Positions 30,901-38,203 of a DNA stretch of 38,421 bases are shown in pieces; position 1 is the first letter of the stretch; each line of letters begins with the position of its first letter. Source of the DNA: Rhodocyclaceae bacterium (lineage in GTDB: Bacteria > Pseudomonadota > Gammaproteobacteria > Burkholderiales > Rhodocyclaceae); the NCBI GenBank assembly GCA_020445785.1, contig JAGRFZ010000096.1:1-38421 (forward strand), in the 5' to 3' direction. A model generated the notes under the pieces. It did not search any database. It saw only the letters and a program-made list of their open reading frames with translations, and was not told the origin of the DNA. A program made the translations under genes and the position numbers.

Positions 30901-31038
30901 CGGGACGTTTTGCGTATCAAGGATCTTCTGGGCGAATCTGTTTCCTCGATGATGTCAATCGACTCAGGGCAGGAGCGGGCAGCGACAAAGGCTCGACTGC
31001 TTTCCAGTCTTGAGCGAATGAAGCTCTTGAAACATTAG
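27907..31038 (+). CDS. Calcineurin-like phosphoesterase fused to STAND-type NTPase (putative defence protein)
   Basis: 1043 residues, clearly AT-richer than its surroundings. Residues 1-300 are a metallophosphoesterase with every metal-site motif: D8-x-H10, G47-D48, G87-N-H-D90, H212-H213 and G240-H-N-H243. Residues 385-640 are a P-loop NTPase: Walker A G405-AKDMG-K411-T412 and a Walker B-like strand ending at D480 (IMICFDN). Then come helical segments typical of STAND/NACHT-like proteins (winged-helix area around 590-700) and an all-helical C-terminal region (about 700-1040) with no recognised repeat. In STAND immune proteins the C-terminus senses, the NTPase oligomerises, and the N-terminal domain is the effector, so the phosphoesterase would act on nucleic acid or a nucleotide. 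Activity and target are inferred, not shown. A standalone gene with no partner or transposase nearby; ribosome site weak. Confidence 0.85.
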   Translation: MKILHLSDLHIDKTIVKDQRIVLRALFADLEREVKEFGSFDMVFFTGDLVAKGAYTEENIELVRREFLQPLLESASVDRTRLFMVPGNHDVDLKSQSQILANAQKGLIDNDEISRHLTEVTQPIAPRTGLEAFNSLLDEWLKAKPVLENSHYRGYIVKVGGFNVGVAALNSAWKSTGAPQDGDYGKLLVGSKQLDDILECMQDVQIRLALQHHPIHWMMPKDTQYLHRQLLLHFDALFHGHNHEPDAQFISGASKNYLVSNAGCLYQSRDFFNGYCICTFREQTNDWELRAREYIEARQVFDVSLRFAPSGVATFTKLPPALGNEAPLLPTDEYIEALQTACNSRLLSTLVSGVAPQSLRTIFVDPPISKVSAKQLSVEKTNGGRNVFLALKEILASKRSVVFVGAKDMGKTTLLHHLCSLSLDVGQAEIAPFASYIDLDAAGETRANLLESLTAFGQGAYRRSEYLALLRAGSIMICFDNIKTSRSRQLESVIALCAEFNSCRFYFAIHEDAEYSLSAESLPRLCREMDVYYLHPFGRKETRQLTQRWYGESVAQASAKVDEITSLLSRLNIPRSPFLISVLLWIREKQTQFSPVNQAEIIDALVDGVMEKLTESKDRSGLDSNIKRHFLADLAEHFHRTGSRRITSHALDAFAVDYFGRKGLLSATGPFIADLKSKRILLEIGNEVTFMFDSIRAFFLSTRMNESRDLLNAALTPDGFLSLSEELDYFTGRHRDRKEVLERVAEVVASFRAEASLDIQLSAFEGIATSGNPVSGGASEADDSGALNSVITNHRPSPETREELLESIDEQSRTRGAHEVEEIRLSRIRGVIGRYLEALRVGSAVLRNSELVNDVQLKRTVYKQFVANWCEIMIAVMMSIDSTEDENQGLAALKSFLPPGNPNLANYLLKMLAPNVIIAIAAEAIGTAKLQLIIEEAISQSTSTAEKIVNVFFSVDLGFDKRFIFLKGLLLESKGKRFVAELVFFKLMQLYLIGRISDRDVLRIKDLLGESVSSMMSIDSGQERAATKARLLSSLERMKLLKH

Positions 31039-31381
31039 GCTTTTAGGAGGCCCATCAGCCAGTGAAGCGGCAGCGCTCCCCTAGCGGAAGCGATAGGGTC
31101 GGGTCGCCCATTGTTACCTTCCGCTTGCCATTGAACGCAGGCTTTCCGGTCGGTTTGCCGTCGCTCGGCGGCAACCACCCGAATGGCCGCTCAGGCCGAA
31201 AAAGAGGCGCCCGCTTCGATTCGACGTGGGCCTCGTCCGGCCTCTCCGTGGATTCGCGGAAGGGGATCGTCCCGAATCCGGCAGCCGGCCATGCGCACGG
31301 CAATTCCCGCGCGATGCCTGCAACCCGTACCGGCGGCGCGGAGTGCTGACGCCGTGGCCAACGAGGACGAACTTCCCCCCC
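31039..31381. other. 343-base gap after the phosphoesterase-STAND gene
   Basis: Returns to high GC within about 60 bases of the stop codon. An inverted repeat AGCGGAAG (31083-31090) / CTTCCGCT (31118-31125) is present, with a GGGTCGGGTCGCCC segment between; no T run follows, so termination is uncertain. The overlapping open frames on both strands look like coding shadow and have no ribosome site. No gene is supported. Confidence 0.4.
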
Positions 31382-34300
31382 TCAGTCGAATGTCGGCCAC
31401 TGTGCTTGCAGGCCGCTGCCCTCGAGCGTCGCCTCGATCGCCGTGGCGATCTCTTCCGCTCGGCGGCGATGCCCGGCGGCAACGCCGGTGTCGCCGGACG
31501 CGCGGGCGATGCGTGCGAGCAGGCGCTCGGCGTCGAGTTCCAGGCGCACCCGCCCAATGCCTTGCGCGCTGTCGCGGCACACCGTCAACGCCCTGCGGGC
31601 CTCGTCGGGGCGTCCGTCCAGCAGCCAGGCTTCGGCCTGCCAGCGGTGGGCGACGGCGGCCATTTCAGCCAGGTCGTTGGCCGTGCCGATGGCCAGCAGT
31701 TCGTCGGCGGCGGTCCGCGCCGCGGCGGCGTCGCCGGTAGCGATCGCGCGCTCTGCGGCGGCTTCTAGGCAGCGCAGCAGCAGGTAGCGCTCGCGATTGT
31801 CCCTGGCCGTGGCAATCGTGTTGGCGAGTGCCGGTGCCGCCTCCGGCTCGCCGGCGCGACAGCAGGCGATCACCAGGTCGGCCAGCAGCGTGGTTTCCCA
31901 GAAGCGGATGCCGGTGTCGCGGATCAGCGCGAGTGCGGTCTCGGCCTGGCCTCGCGCTTCTCGGTCGAGGCCCAGGTCGAGCAGGAGCTGGGCGGCGAAG
32001 TCGTGGCCGATCATCTGGTAGCGTACCTGATCGACACCGACCAGCCAGGTCATGGTTTCCTGCATCTGCGTCCATGCCTCGCCGTAGCGGCCGGTGCAGG
32101 CCCATACGTGCTGCTGGCCGAGCAGGGTTGGGCCGAGGTGCCACTGGAGGTCGGCGTCGCGGGCGATTCCGAGCGCCGCCGCGAAGCTCTGTTCGGCGCC
32201 GGGGTAGTCGGCGATGCCGCGGCCGCCGCACTGGGCGTGGCCGATCATCATCAGGTTCTCGGATTCGTAGCTGCGGTCGCCGATGGCGCGGGCCAGTTCG
32301 ATCGAACGCCGGTAGCTGTCGATCGCGGCCACCGGTTCGGCATCGGCGAAATAGGCCTCGCCGCGTCCGTGCCAGGCCTGTACCGCCGCCAGGTCGGCGA
32401 AGCCCTCGGCCTGGCAGATGTCCACGGCCTCCTGATGGTGCGTGATCGCCAGGCCGTTGCGGCCGATGCTCCAGGCGACGGTGCCGAGATGGTAGAGGGT
32501 GTCGGCGACGTGCCAGTGGTCGTCGAGGGCGCGGGATTCGTCGAGGGCTTCGAGCAGGCACTCGCGGGCACGATCGTAGGCGTCGGCGCGGCGATAGGCC
32601 ATGCCGAGCTGGATGGTCAGGTCGCGCAGGCGGGCGCGGTCGCCGCTGGCGCGGGCGGCTTCGATGACGCGCCCGATGTCCTCGACCGCGCCGTCGGTGA
32701 CCCCGGCCTGGGCGCGGGCGATGCCGCGCCGCTCGTAGAGGTCGAGCCGCGCCGTGTCGTCGGCGGCGGCCGGGTGCGCATCGGCGAGCGCCACCGCCCG
32801 ATCGAGCCAGCGCAGGGCCTCGCCCATCGCGAACAGGTGCTGGGCGCGCTCGGCGGTGCGCAGCAACGGATCGAGCGCGCGCGACCACTGGTGCGATCGC
32901 TCGAAGTGCTCGGCCAGCCGTGCGCCGCGCTCGGCCGGCGCGATGTTGTGGGCGCCCTCCAGCGCGGCGGCGACCGCGCCGTGCAGCAGCCGGCGCCGTG
33001 CGCCGCCGATTTCGGCATAGGCCACCTCGCGCAGCTTGTCGTGGCTGAAGTCGTAGATGCCGCCGTCCGCCTCCTCGCGCAACAGTCCGCGACCGACCAG
33101 GCGCTCCAATCCGTCCAGCAGCCAGTGCTCGGTCTCGCGCCCGGCGGCCAGCAGGGTGTCGAAATCGAAGCGTCGGCCGATCACCGCGGCGGTGTCGAGG
33201 ATCGGCCGGATGTCCCGCGGCACCTGGTCGAGCCGGGTGCGGATGGCCGCGCGCAGCGCGTCGGGCAGGGCCACCGCCGTGCCGCCCGGCGTGCCTTCGT
33301 CGCTGGCGACGCCGTGCAGCAGCGCGGTGAGGAAGAACGGATTGCCCTCCGACTCGCGATGCAGCCGTGCGACCGACGCCGCCGAGCCGAGGCGTGGGTC
33401 GTCGCTCGCCGCCAGCAGGCGGCCGGTATCCTCGGGTGCGAGCCGGGCCAGCCGCAGCCGCACTTCGGCGGCGTCACGCTCGAGGCTGTCGGCCCACTGG
33501 GCCAGGCGGGCGTTCTCGCCCAACTCCTCGTCGCGATAGGCGTAGATCGCCAGCAGCGGCCAGCCGCCGCGCTGGCGGCCCAAATAGTGGAACACCCGGG
33601 CGCTGGCCTCGTCCGCCCACTGGGCGTCGTCCAGGGCCAGCACCAGCGGCCGGTCGCCGCGGGCCGCGGCGAGCAGTTCGTCGATCGCGCGCATCATCCG
33701 CGCCTGGCGCGCTTCGGGGAAATCCCGGGCGAGCTCCGGCAGCCCCGGAAAGCACTCGGCCACGGCCGGCGACAGGGCCGCCAGTTCGGCCAGTGCGACC
33801 GGGGCGAGCCTGTCGAGCGCGCCCTGTGGTGCGCGGGCGAGGGCGATCGAGATCAGTTCGACCACCGACTGGTACGGCGTGCTGCGTTCGATCTCGTAGC
33901 AGCGCAGCGCGAACATCGGCACCTCGGCCTGCCGCGCGTGGCGCCCGATCTCCCGCAGCAGCCGGCTCTTGCCGATGCCGGGTTCGCCTTCCACCAGGGC
34001 CAGCCGGCGCCCGCCGCGGCGCACCGCCTCGAGCAGCGCATCGAGGCGCGCTAGTTCGCGGTCGCGTCCGACCAGTGGTGTGGCCTCGGCAGACGGCGTG
34101 GCATCGGTCGGCAGGGCCGGTGCGGCATCGGTGGCACGGCGCGGGCGGCTGTCCACCGGCAGCGGTTCGGGGCGGCCGACCGATCGGGCGGCATCGACGA
34201 ACGCGGCGCGTTCGCCGTCCGGAACGCCGAGGGCCTCGGCCAGGCGCTCGGCGAGCGGGCGGGAGGGACGCCGTTCACCGGCTTCGATCTTGCGGATCGC

Positions 34301-34405
34301 GTAGCCGGAGCAACTGACCCGGGCAGCCAGCGCCTCCTGGGTCATGTCGAGCGCCTTGCGGCGCCGCTTCAGCCAGTAGCCGAACGAATGGGTGCGTTCA
34401 TCCAC
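31382..34405 (-). CDS. XRE-family regulator with ATPase and helical-repeat domains
   Basis: 1007 residues from a GTG at 34405 that has GGAG eight bases upstream; the frame stays open further upstream, but that part is arginine- and proline-rich junk. The N-terminus is a helix-turn-helix of XRE type (about 6-65: FGYWLKRRRKALDMTQEAL, then SGYAIRKIEAGERRPS). A P-loop ATPase follows (about 100-400) with Walker A GEPGIGKS (Lys146) and Walker B LVLALDDAQWAD (about Asp259), the STAND/AfsR-MalT type. The remainder (about 440-1007) is a long array of TPR-like helical pairs. Such proteins are ligand- or partner-controlled transcription regulators. It is divergent from a methyltransferase gene and likely controls it or itself. 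Confidence 0.87.
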   Translation of the reverse strand: MDERTHSFGYWLKRRRKALDMTQEALAARVSCSGYAIRKIEAGERRPSRPLAERLAEALGVPDGERAAFVDAARSVGRPEPLPVDSRPRRATDAAPALPTDATPSAEATPLVGRDRELARLDALLEAVRRGGRRLALVEGEPGIGKSRLLREIGRHARQAEVPMFALRCYEIERSTPYQSVVELISIALARAPQGALDRLAPVALAELAALSPAVAECFPGLPELARDFPEARQARMMRAIDELLAAARGDRPLVLALDDAQWADEASARVFHYLGRQRGGWPLLAIYAYRDEELGENARLAQWADSLERDAAEVRLRLARLAPEDTGRLLAASDDPRLGSAASVARLHRESEGNPFFLTALLHGVASDEGTPGGTAVALPDALRAAIRTRLDQVPRDIRPILDTAAVIGRRFDFDTLLAAGRETEHWLLDGLERLVGRGLLREEADGGIYDFSHDKLREVAYAEIGGARRRLLHGAVAAALEGAHNIAPAERGARLAEHFERSHQWSRALDPLLRTAERAQHLFAMGEALRWLDRAVALADAHPAAADDTARLDLYERRGIARAQAGVTDGAVEDIGRVIEAARASGDRARLRDLTIQLGMAYRRADAYDRARECLLEALDESRALDDHWHVADTLYHLGTVAWSIGRNGLAITHHQEAVDICQAEGFADLAAVQAWHGRGEAYFADAEPVAAIDSYRRSIELARAIGDRSYESENLMMIGHAQCGGRGIADYPGAEQSFAAALGIARDADLQWHLGPTLLGQQHVWACTGRYGEAWTQMQETMTWLVGVDQVRYQMIGHDFAAQLLLDLGLDREARGQAETALALIRDTGIRFWETTLLADLVIACCRAGEPEAAPALANTIATARDNRERYLLLRCLEAAAERAIATGDAAAARTAADELLAIGTANDLAEMAAVAHRWQAEAWLLDGRPDEARRALTVCRDSAQGIGRVRLELDAERLLARIARASGDTGVAAGHRRRAEEIATAIEATLEGSGLQAQWPTFD

Positions 34406-34592
34406 GCGGTCATCTCCGGGTTCCCTCCGACAGTGTAGCCCGGATGCCGCCGCCGAAAGCGGGATCCCGGGGGGACGGGGCGCGAGCGAACCGGCGCGTC
34501 GCGCCCGATGCCGCGCGGGCCCCGCACGCGGGTGGCCGGCGATCGCCGCAGTGGCTTCCTGCGCCTGCGGGTACCTGGTCGAAGCGCCGGGT

Positions 34593-34607
34593 TTCGAATC
34601 GCGCCGG
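34593..34607 (+). repeat. 15-base direct repeat of the tRNA-Arg T-arm
   Basis: TTCGAATCGCGCCGG occurs here and at 25589-25603 inside tRNA-Arg, exact and in the same orientation. Matches end one base outside on each side. It could be an attachment-site remnant of an element once inserted at the tRNA, or chance; the tRNA acceptor end is not repeated. Confidence 0.5.
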
Positions 34608-34628
34608 CGGCTTCGCCGTGGCGGCAAC

Positions 34629-34656
34629 GCTTTCTGTCCCGCTTTCTGTCCCGCTT
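34629..34656 (+). repeat. 12-base tandem repeat
   Basis: GCTTTCTGTCCC occurs twice head to tail (34629-34640, 34641-34652), followed by GCTT of a third partial copy. It is a local slippage repeat in the regulator/methyltransferase intergenic region. Confidence 0.75.
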
Positions 34657-34742
34657 GGCGTGACCCCGTCGAGACGGCGCGCTGGTGAAATGAGCCTGCC
34701 TGAAACGCAAGGCCAATCCACCCGAACCCCAAGGAGAGAATC

Positions 34743-35576
34743 ATGAATCCGATCCAGACCAACAGCCAGCCCGCCACCCCCGACCTCGGCGCCGTCAAGA
34801 AGAAGCAGCACGCCGCCTGGTCGGCCGGAGACTACGCAGTGGTTGGCACCACCCTGCAGATCGTCGGCGAATCCCTGTGCGAGGCCCTCGACCTGCGCGC
34901 CGGCGAGTCGGTGCTCGACGTGGCCGCCGGCAACGGCAACTCGACGCTTGCCGCGGCGCGGCGCTGGGCCGACGTGGTATCCACCGACTATGTGCCGCAA
35001 CTGCTGGAGCGGGCTCGTCAGCGCGCCGATGCCGAAGGCCTGCGCATCCAGTTCGAGCAGGCCGACGTGGAGCAGTTGCCGTATCAGGATGGTGAGTTCG
35101 ACGTCGTGATGTCGTCCTTCGGCGTCATGTTCACGCCGGACCAGAAGCGCGCCGCGGCCGAGATGGCACGGGTCTGCCGCGCCGGCGGCCGCATCGGCCT
35201 CGCCAATTGGACGCCGGAGAGCTTCGTCGGCCAGATCTTCAAGGTCATCGGCCGCTATCTGCCGCCGCCCGCCGGCGTCGTTTCACCGGCGCTGTGGGGC
35301 ACCGAGGCGCACCTCGAGACCCTGTTCGCCGGTCGCTGCCGGGAGATCCGCAGCGAGACCCGCCAGTTCGTCTTCCGCTATCGCAGCGCGGCCCACTGGC
35401 TGGACGTCTTCCGTGCCTACTACGGTCCCATGCACAAGGCCTTCGAGGCGGTCGATCCGGCGCTGCAGGATTCCCTCGCCGACGATCTCATCACCCTGGC
35501 CGAGCGTTTCAATCGCGCCACCGACGGCACCCTGGTCGCCCCCGCCGACTACATCGAAGTGGTGGTCCAGCGCTGA
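34743..35576 (+). CDS. Class I SAM-dependent methyltransferase
   Basis: 277 residues with AAGGAGAG before the ATG. A Rossmann methyltransferase of the UbiE/type-11 style: motif I VLDVAAGNGNSTL (57-69), an acidic residue after strand 2 (VVSTDYVPQLLERAR), motif near QADVEQLPYQDGEFDVV, and FGVMFTPDQKRAAAEMARV, then CRAGGRIGLANWTP. The C-terminal part (from about 165) would bind the acceptor, which cannot be predicted. It is not UbiE itself, which has other signatures and neighbours. Divergent from the XRE-ATPase regulator. Confidence 0.9.
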   Translation: MNPIQTNSQPATPDLGAVKKKQHAAWSAGDYAVVGTTLQIVGESLCEALDLRAGESVLDVAAGNGNSTLAAARRWADVVSTDYVPQLLERARQRADAEGLRIQFEQADVEQLPYQDGEFDVVMSSFGVMFTPDQKRAAAEMARVCRAGGRIGLANWTPESFVGQIFKVIGRYLPPPAGVVSPALWGTEAHLETLFAGRCREIRSETRQFVFRYRSAAHWLDVFRAYYGPMHKAFEAVDPALQDSLADDLITLAERFNRATDGTLVAPADYIEVVVQR

Positions 35577-35583
35577 GCGCGCC

Positions 35584-35604
35584 GGGCGGCGCCCCACGCC
35601 GCCC
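35584..35604 (+). repeat. Hairpin between methyltransferase and secreted-protein genes
   Basis: GGGCGGC (35584-35590) and GCCGCCC (35598-35604) form a perfect 7-base stem with a 7-base loop, without a T run. The following gene has its own ribosome site (AGGAGAG), so the hairpin may be an mRNA processing or stability element between two co-transcribed genes. Confidence 0.4.
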
Positions 35605-35628
35605 GCCCCCGGAGAACAGGAGAGAGAC

Positions 35629-36699
35629 ATGAGACCCGACCCACGACCCAGGCCGGCCGCGCGACCCCTGCGGCTGGCCGTGGCCGCCGCCTGCCTCACC
35701 GCGTCGGCCATCGCGATCGCCGAAACGGACAAGTCCCGCAATCTGGTGAGCGACATCGCCAACGCGCCGATCGTGGCGGACGGCGATGTCGCCGGCGCCG
35801 TCACCGACCTGGTGGTCACGCTCGATCGCGACCTCGATCCAGCCGTCGATGGCTACCATCTGGCTGCCGGCGGCACCATCCACGTGCGCTTGCCCGAGGT
35901 CTTCCGCGCGGTTGGCGGAGCGGCACTGGCCGACGTCTTCAGCAGCCCGCAATGCGTGCCCGGCAACATGCAGTGTGCCAGTGCGGTATTGCTGCGGGGC
36001 TGGCCCCAGGGGCCGATCCCGCCGCGCATGCCGCCCAGGCCCGCCGGCGAGGGAAAGGTGATCTACCGCATCGCCGCCGAGGACGGCCACACCCTGGTGT
36101 TCCGGGCCGAGGTGCCGATCGGCCCGGGCCAGCCGATGCCCCGGGCGGTCAATCCGGGCATCAAGCAGCTTCATCTGATCCTCAATGGCCATCGCAATCC
36201 ACCGCCCGGCCGCTACCCGGTCGCGGTCGTGATCCAGCCCGACCCCGACGATCCGGGGAGCCGCATCCTCGGACGCGGCGAAGTCCGGATTCGCCCGCAG
36301 GCGGGGCCGGCGCTGGCGCTGACCAGTGCCTACACCAAGGCCAACCCACGCTACCTGCGTGCGGCGCCGGGCGGGGAGGTACCGGTCGACTACCTGCTGT
36401 GGGGGCAATCCGGCGAGCCGCTCGATGGCGTCACGCTGGAGGCCGCGGCCGACGACATGGTGCTGATGCGCCGTGGCGAGCGCACCGTCGGTCGCATACG
36501 GATCGAACCGCCCCAAGGCGCCGCCGGTCACGGGGTGCGTGCCGAGGTTCCGTCCCGGACTGCAAAGGCGCCGGTGATGGGGGCGCCCGCGGCGCGCCTG
36601 AGGGCGTTTCTGCGCGCCGGCGACAGCCGCGGTCGCTACCGCTTCGAGCAGCGCATCGATGGCGGCCCGACCTGGGTCAGCTACCTCGACGTCGAGTGA
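35629..36699 (+). CDS. Secreted protein of unknown function
   Basis: 356 residues with AGGAGAG upstream of ATG 35629. An Arg-rich N-terminal region leads to a hydrophobic core (LRLAVAAACLTASAIAIAE), a signal peptide with predicted cleavage near residue 32. The mature protein has no further membrane segment. It contains two cysteines close together (SSPQCVPGNMQCASAV) that could form a disulfide, and beta-rich stretches such as KVIYRIAAEDGHTLVFRAEVP and GRYPVAVVIQPDPDD. I recognise no family. It follows the methyltransferase by 52 bases on the same strand and may be co-transcribed. Confidence 0.8.
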   Translation: MRPDPRPRPAARPLRLAVAAACLTASAIAIAETDKSRNLVSDIANAPIVADGDVAGAVTDLVVTLDRDLDPAVDGYHLAAGGTIHVRLPEVFRAVGGAALADVFSSPQCVPGNMQCASAVLLRGWPQGPIPPRMPPRPAGEGKVIYRIAAEDGHTLVFRAEVPIGPGQPMPRAVNPGIKQLHLILNGHRNPPPGRYPVAVVIQPDPDDPGSRILGRGEVRIRPQAGPALALTSAYTKANPRYLRAAPGGEVPVDYLLWGQSGEPLDGVTLEAAADDMVLMRRGERTVGRIRIEPPQGAAGHGVRAEVPSRTAKAPVMGAPAARLRAFLRAGDSRGRYRFEQRIDGGPTWVSYLDVE

Positions 36700-36751
36700 G
36701 GCCGCTGCCGAGCGTAAGCGGCAACGCACCCGGCCCCTGTGCGGTACAGAC

Positions 36752-36778
36752 CGGGGCAGGCCATTGGGGCCTGCCCCG
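36752..36778. terminator. Bidirectional hairpin between convergent genes
   Basis: A perfect 11-base stem CGGGGCAGGCC (36752-36762) / GGCCTGCCCCG (36768-36778) with a 5-base loop, lying between the ends of the secreted-protein gene and the efflux lipoprotein gene. No T run in either direction, but stem strength and position make it a plausible two-way transcription block. Confidence 0.6.
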
Positions 36779-36780
36779 AG

Positions 36781-38202
36781 TCATTGCCAGCCGCCGCCCA
36801 AGGCCTTGACCAGCGCGACGCGGCTGCCGGCCTCGGCGAGTCGGGTCGCAATCAGTTCCTGCTCCGCGCCGTATAGCGTGCGCTGGGCATCGAGCAGGCT
36901 CAGGTGGCTGTCCACGCCATTGCGGGTGCGGGCCTCGGACAACCGGTAGCCATCCTGCGCTGCTGCCACCAGCCGCTCGCCGGCGGCCAGCCGGGTGCCG
37001 ATCGTTGCCCGGTCGGCGAGGGCGTCGGCGACCTCGCGAAACGCCACCTGGATCGCCTTGTCGTAGCTTGCCACGGCGCTGTCGCGCTGCAACTCGGCAA
37101 CGTCGAGACCGGCGGCCAGCGCGCCGGCATCGAAGATCGGCAGCGAGATCGCCGGCGCGAAGCTCCAGCTACGCTGACCGGCTTCGAACAGGCTGTCGAG
37201 GCTGGCACTGGCGGTGCCGGCCGCTGCGGTCAGGCTGATGCGCGGGAAGAATGCGGCGCGGGCCGCGCCGATGTTGGCGTTGGCGGCGAAGAGTTCGTGC
37301 TCGGCCTGCATCACGTCCGGTCGCCGGGCCAGCACTTCGGAAGAGAGGCCCGCCGGCACCTCGGCCAGCAGTGCGCCGCCGGCGTCGTCGAGACCGCTCG
37401 GCAACCAGGCCTCGTCGACCGCCTCGCCGACCAGCAGGGCCAGCGCGTTGCGGTCCTTCGCGACCAGGGCGGTCTGGCTGGCGACATCGGCCCGGGCGCG
37501 GGCGACGGTGGTCTCGATCTGGCTCACCGCGAGTCGCGACGACGCGCCCAACTCGAAGCTCCTGCGCGTGATTGCGAGGGTCTGCTGCTGGGTATCCAGC
37601 GTGCGCTCGGCCAGGGCCAACAGGCTGCGGTCGGCGGCCAGTGCGAGCCACGCATCGGCCACCGCGGCCACCAGACCGACCTGGGTGCTGCGCTGGGCTG
37701 CCTCGGTGGCGAAGTAGGTCTGCAGCGCCTGCGTCTCGAGACTGCGGATGCGGCCGAAGAGGTCCAGCTCCCAGGCCGTGATGCCGACCGAAGCGCCGTA
37801 CTGGCGGCTGATCGCGGCCTCGCCGCTGCCGGAGAGATCGGCCGGCAGGCGGCGCGTGGTGGCGCTGGCATCGGCGTCGAATGCCGGCAGTCGGTCGGCC
37901 CGCTCGATGCGATAGCGGGCCTGGGCGGTGGCGACGTTGATCGCGGCGACCCGCAGATCCCGGTTGTTGGCCAGCGCCTGTTCGATCACCGTGCGCAGGC
38001 GGCTATCGAGATAGACCTCGCGCCACGCCTGGTCGACGATCGGCGAGGGGGCTTCGGCGCCGCCGGCGACGGCCTGCGGCCAACTGGCGGGCACCGCGGC
38101 AGCCGGGCGCTGCGGCGACGGCGCCAGCGTCGTGCAGGCGGAGAGCAGGGCTGCGGCCAGCAGCGCGCCGCCGCGGCGGAACAAGGTGGTCAATGTCCTC
38201 AT
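36781..38202 (-). CDS. Outer-membrane efflux lipoprotein, NodT/OprM family
   Basis: 473 residues from ATG 38202, preceded by GGGGAG. Signal peptide with LLSAC lipobox (Cys23). The body has the two tandem OEP (outer-membrane efflux protein) repeats: WREVYLDSRLRTVIEQALANNRDLRVA and WELDLFGRIRSLE in the first, and VLARRPDVMQAEHELFAANANIGAARAAFFPRI in the second, with APAISLPIFDAG after it. It forms the trimeric TolC-like duct of an RND tripartite pump. It lies one base after the stop of the pump gene (TGA-G-ATG), so it belongs to the same operon. Substrate is not predictable. Confidence 0.95.
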   Translation of the reverse strand: MRTLTTLFRRGGALLAAALLSACTTLAPSPQRPAAAVPASWPQAVAGGAEAPSPIVDQAWREVYLDSRLRTVIEQALANNRDLRVAAINVATAQARYRIERADRLPAFDADASATTRRLPADLSGSGEAAISRQYGASVGITAWELDLFGRIRSLETQALQTYFATEAAQRSTQVGLVAAVADAWLALAADRSLLALAERTLDTQQQTLAITRRSFELGASSRLAVSQIETTVARARADVASQTALVAKDRNALALLVGEAVDEAWLPSGLDDAGGALLAEVPAGLSSEVLARRPDVMQAEHELFAANANIGAARAAFFPRISLTAAAGTASASLDSLFEAGQRSWSFAPAISLPIFDAGALAAGLDVAELQRDSAVASYDKAIQVAFREVADALADRATIGTRLAAGERLVAAAQDGYRLSEARTRNGVDSHLSLLDAQRTLYGAEQELIATRLAEAGSRVALVKALGGGWQ

Positions 38203-38203
38203 C

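Larger units (their letters stand above)
34406..34742. other. 337-base divergent intergenic region
   Basis: Between the XRE-ATPase gene and the methyltransferase gene. It holds the second copy of a 15-base sequence shared with tRNA-Arg (34593-34607) and a 12-base tandem repeat (34629-34656). Operator sites for the XRE regulator would be expected here, but no clear palindrome stands out. The open frames across this stretch are GC-rich shadows. Confidence 0.45.

Noticed and set aside
31055-31349. Overlapping small frames on both strands after the phosphoesterase-STAND gene
   Set aside because: Both strands are open over the same bases, no ribosome site, no domain; likely non-coding.
34629-34656. 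12-base tandem repeat as an operator or attachment site
   Set aside because: Just over two copies, not palindromic, and best explained as local slippage; recorded as a repeat only.
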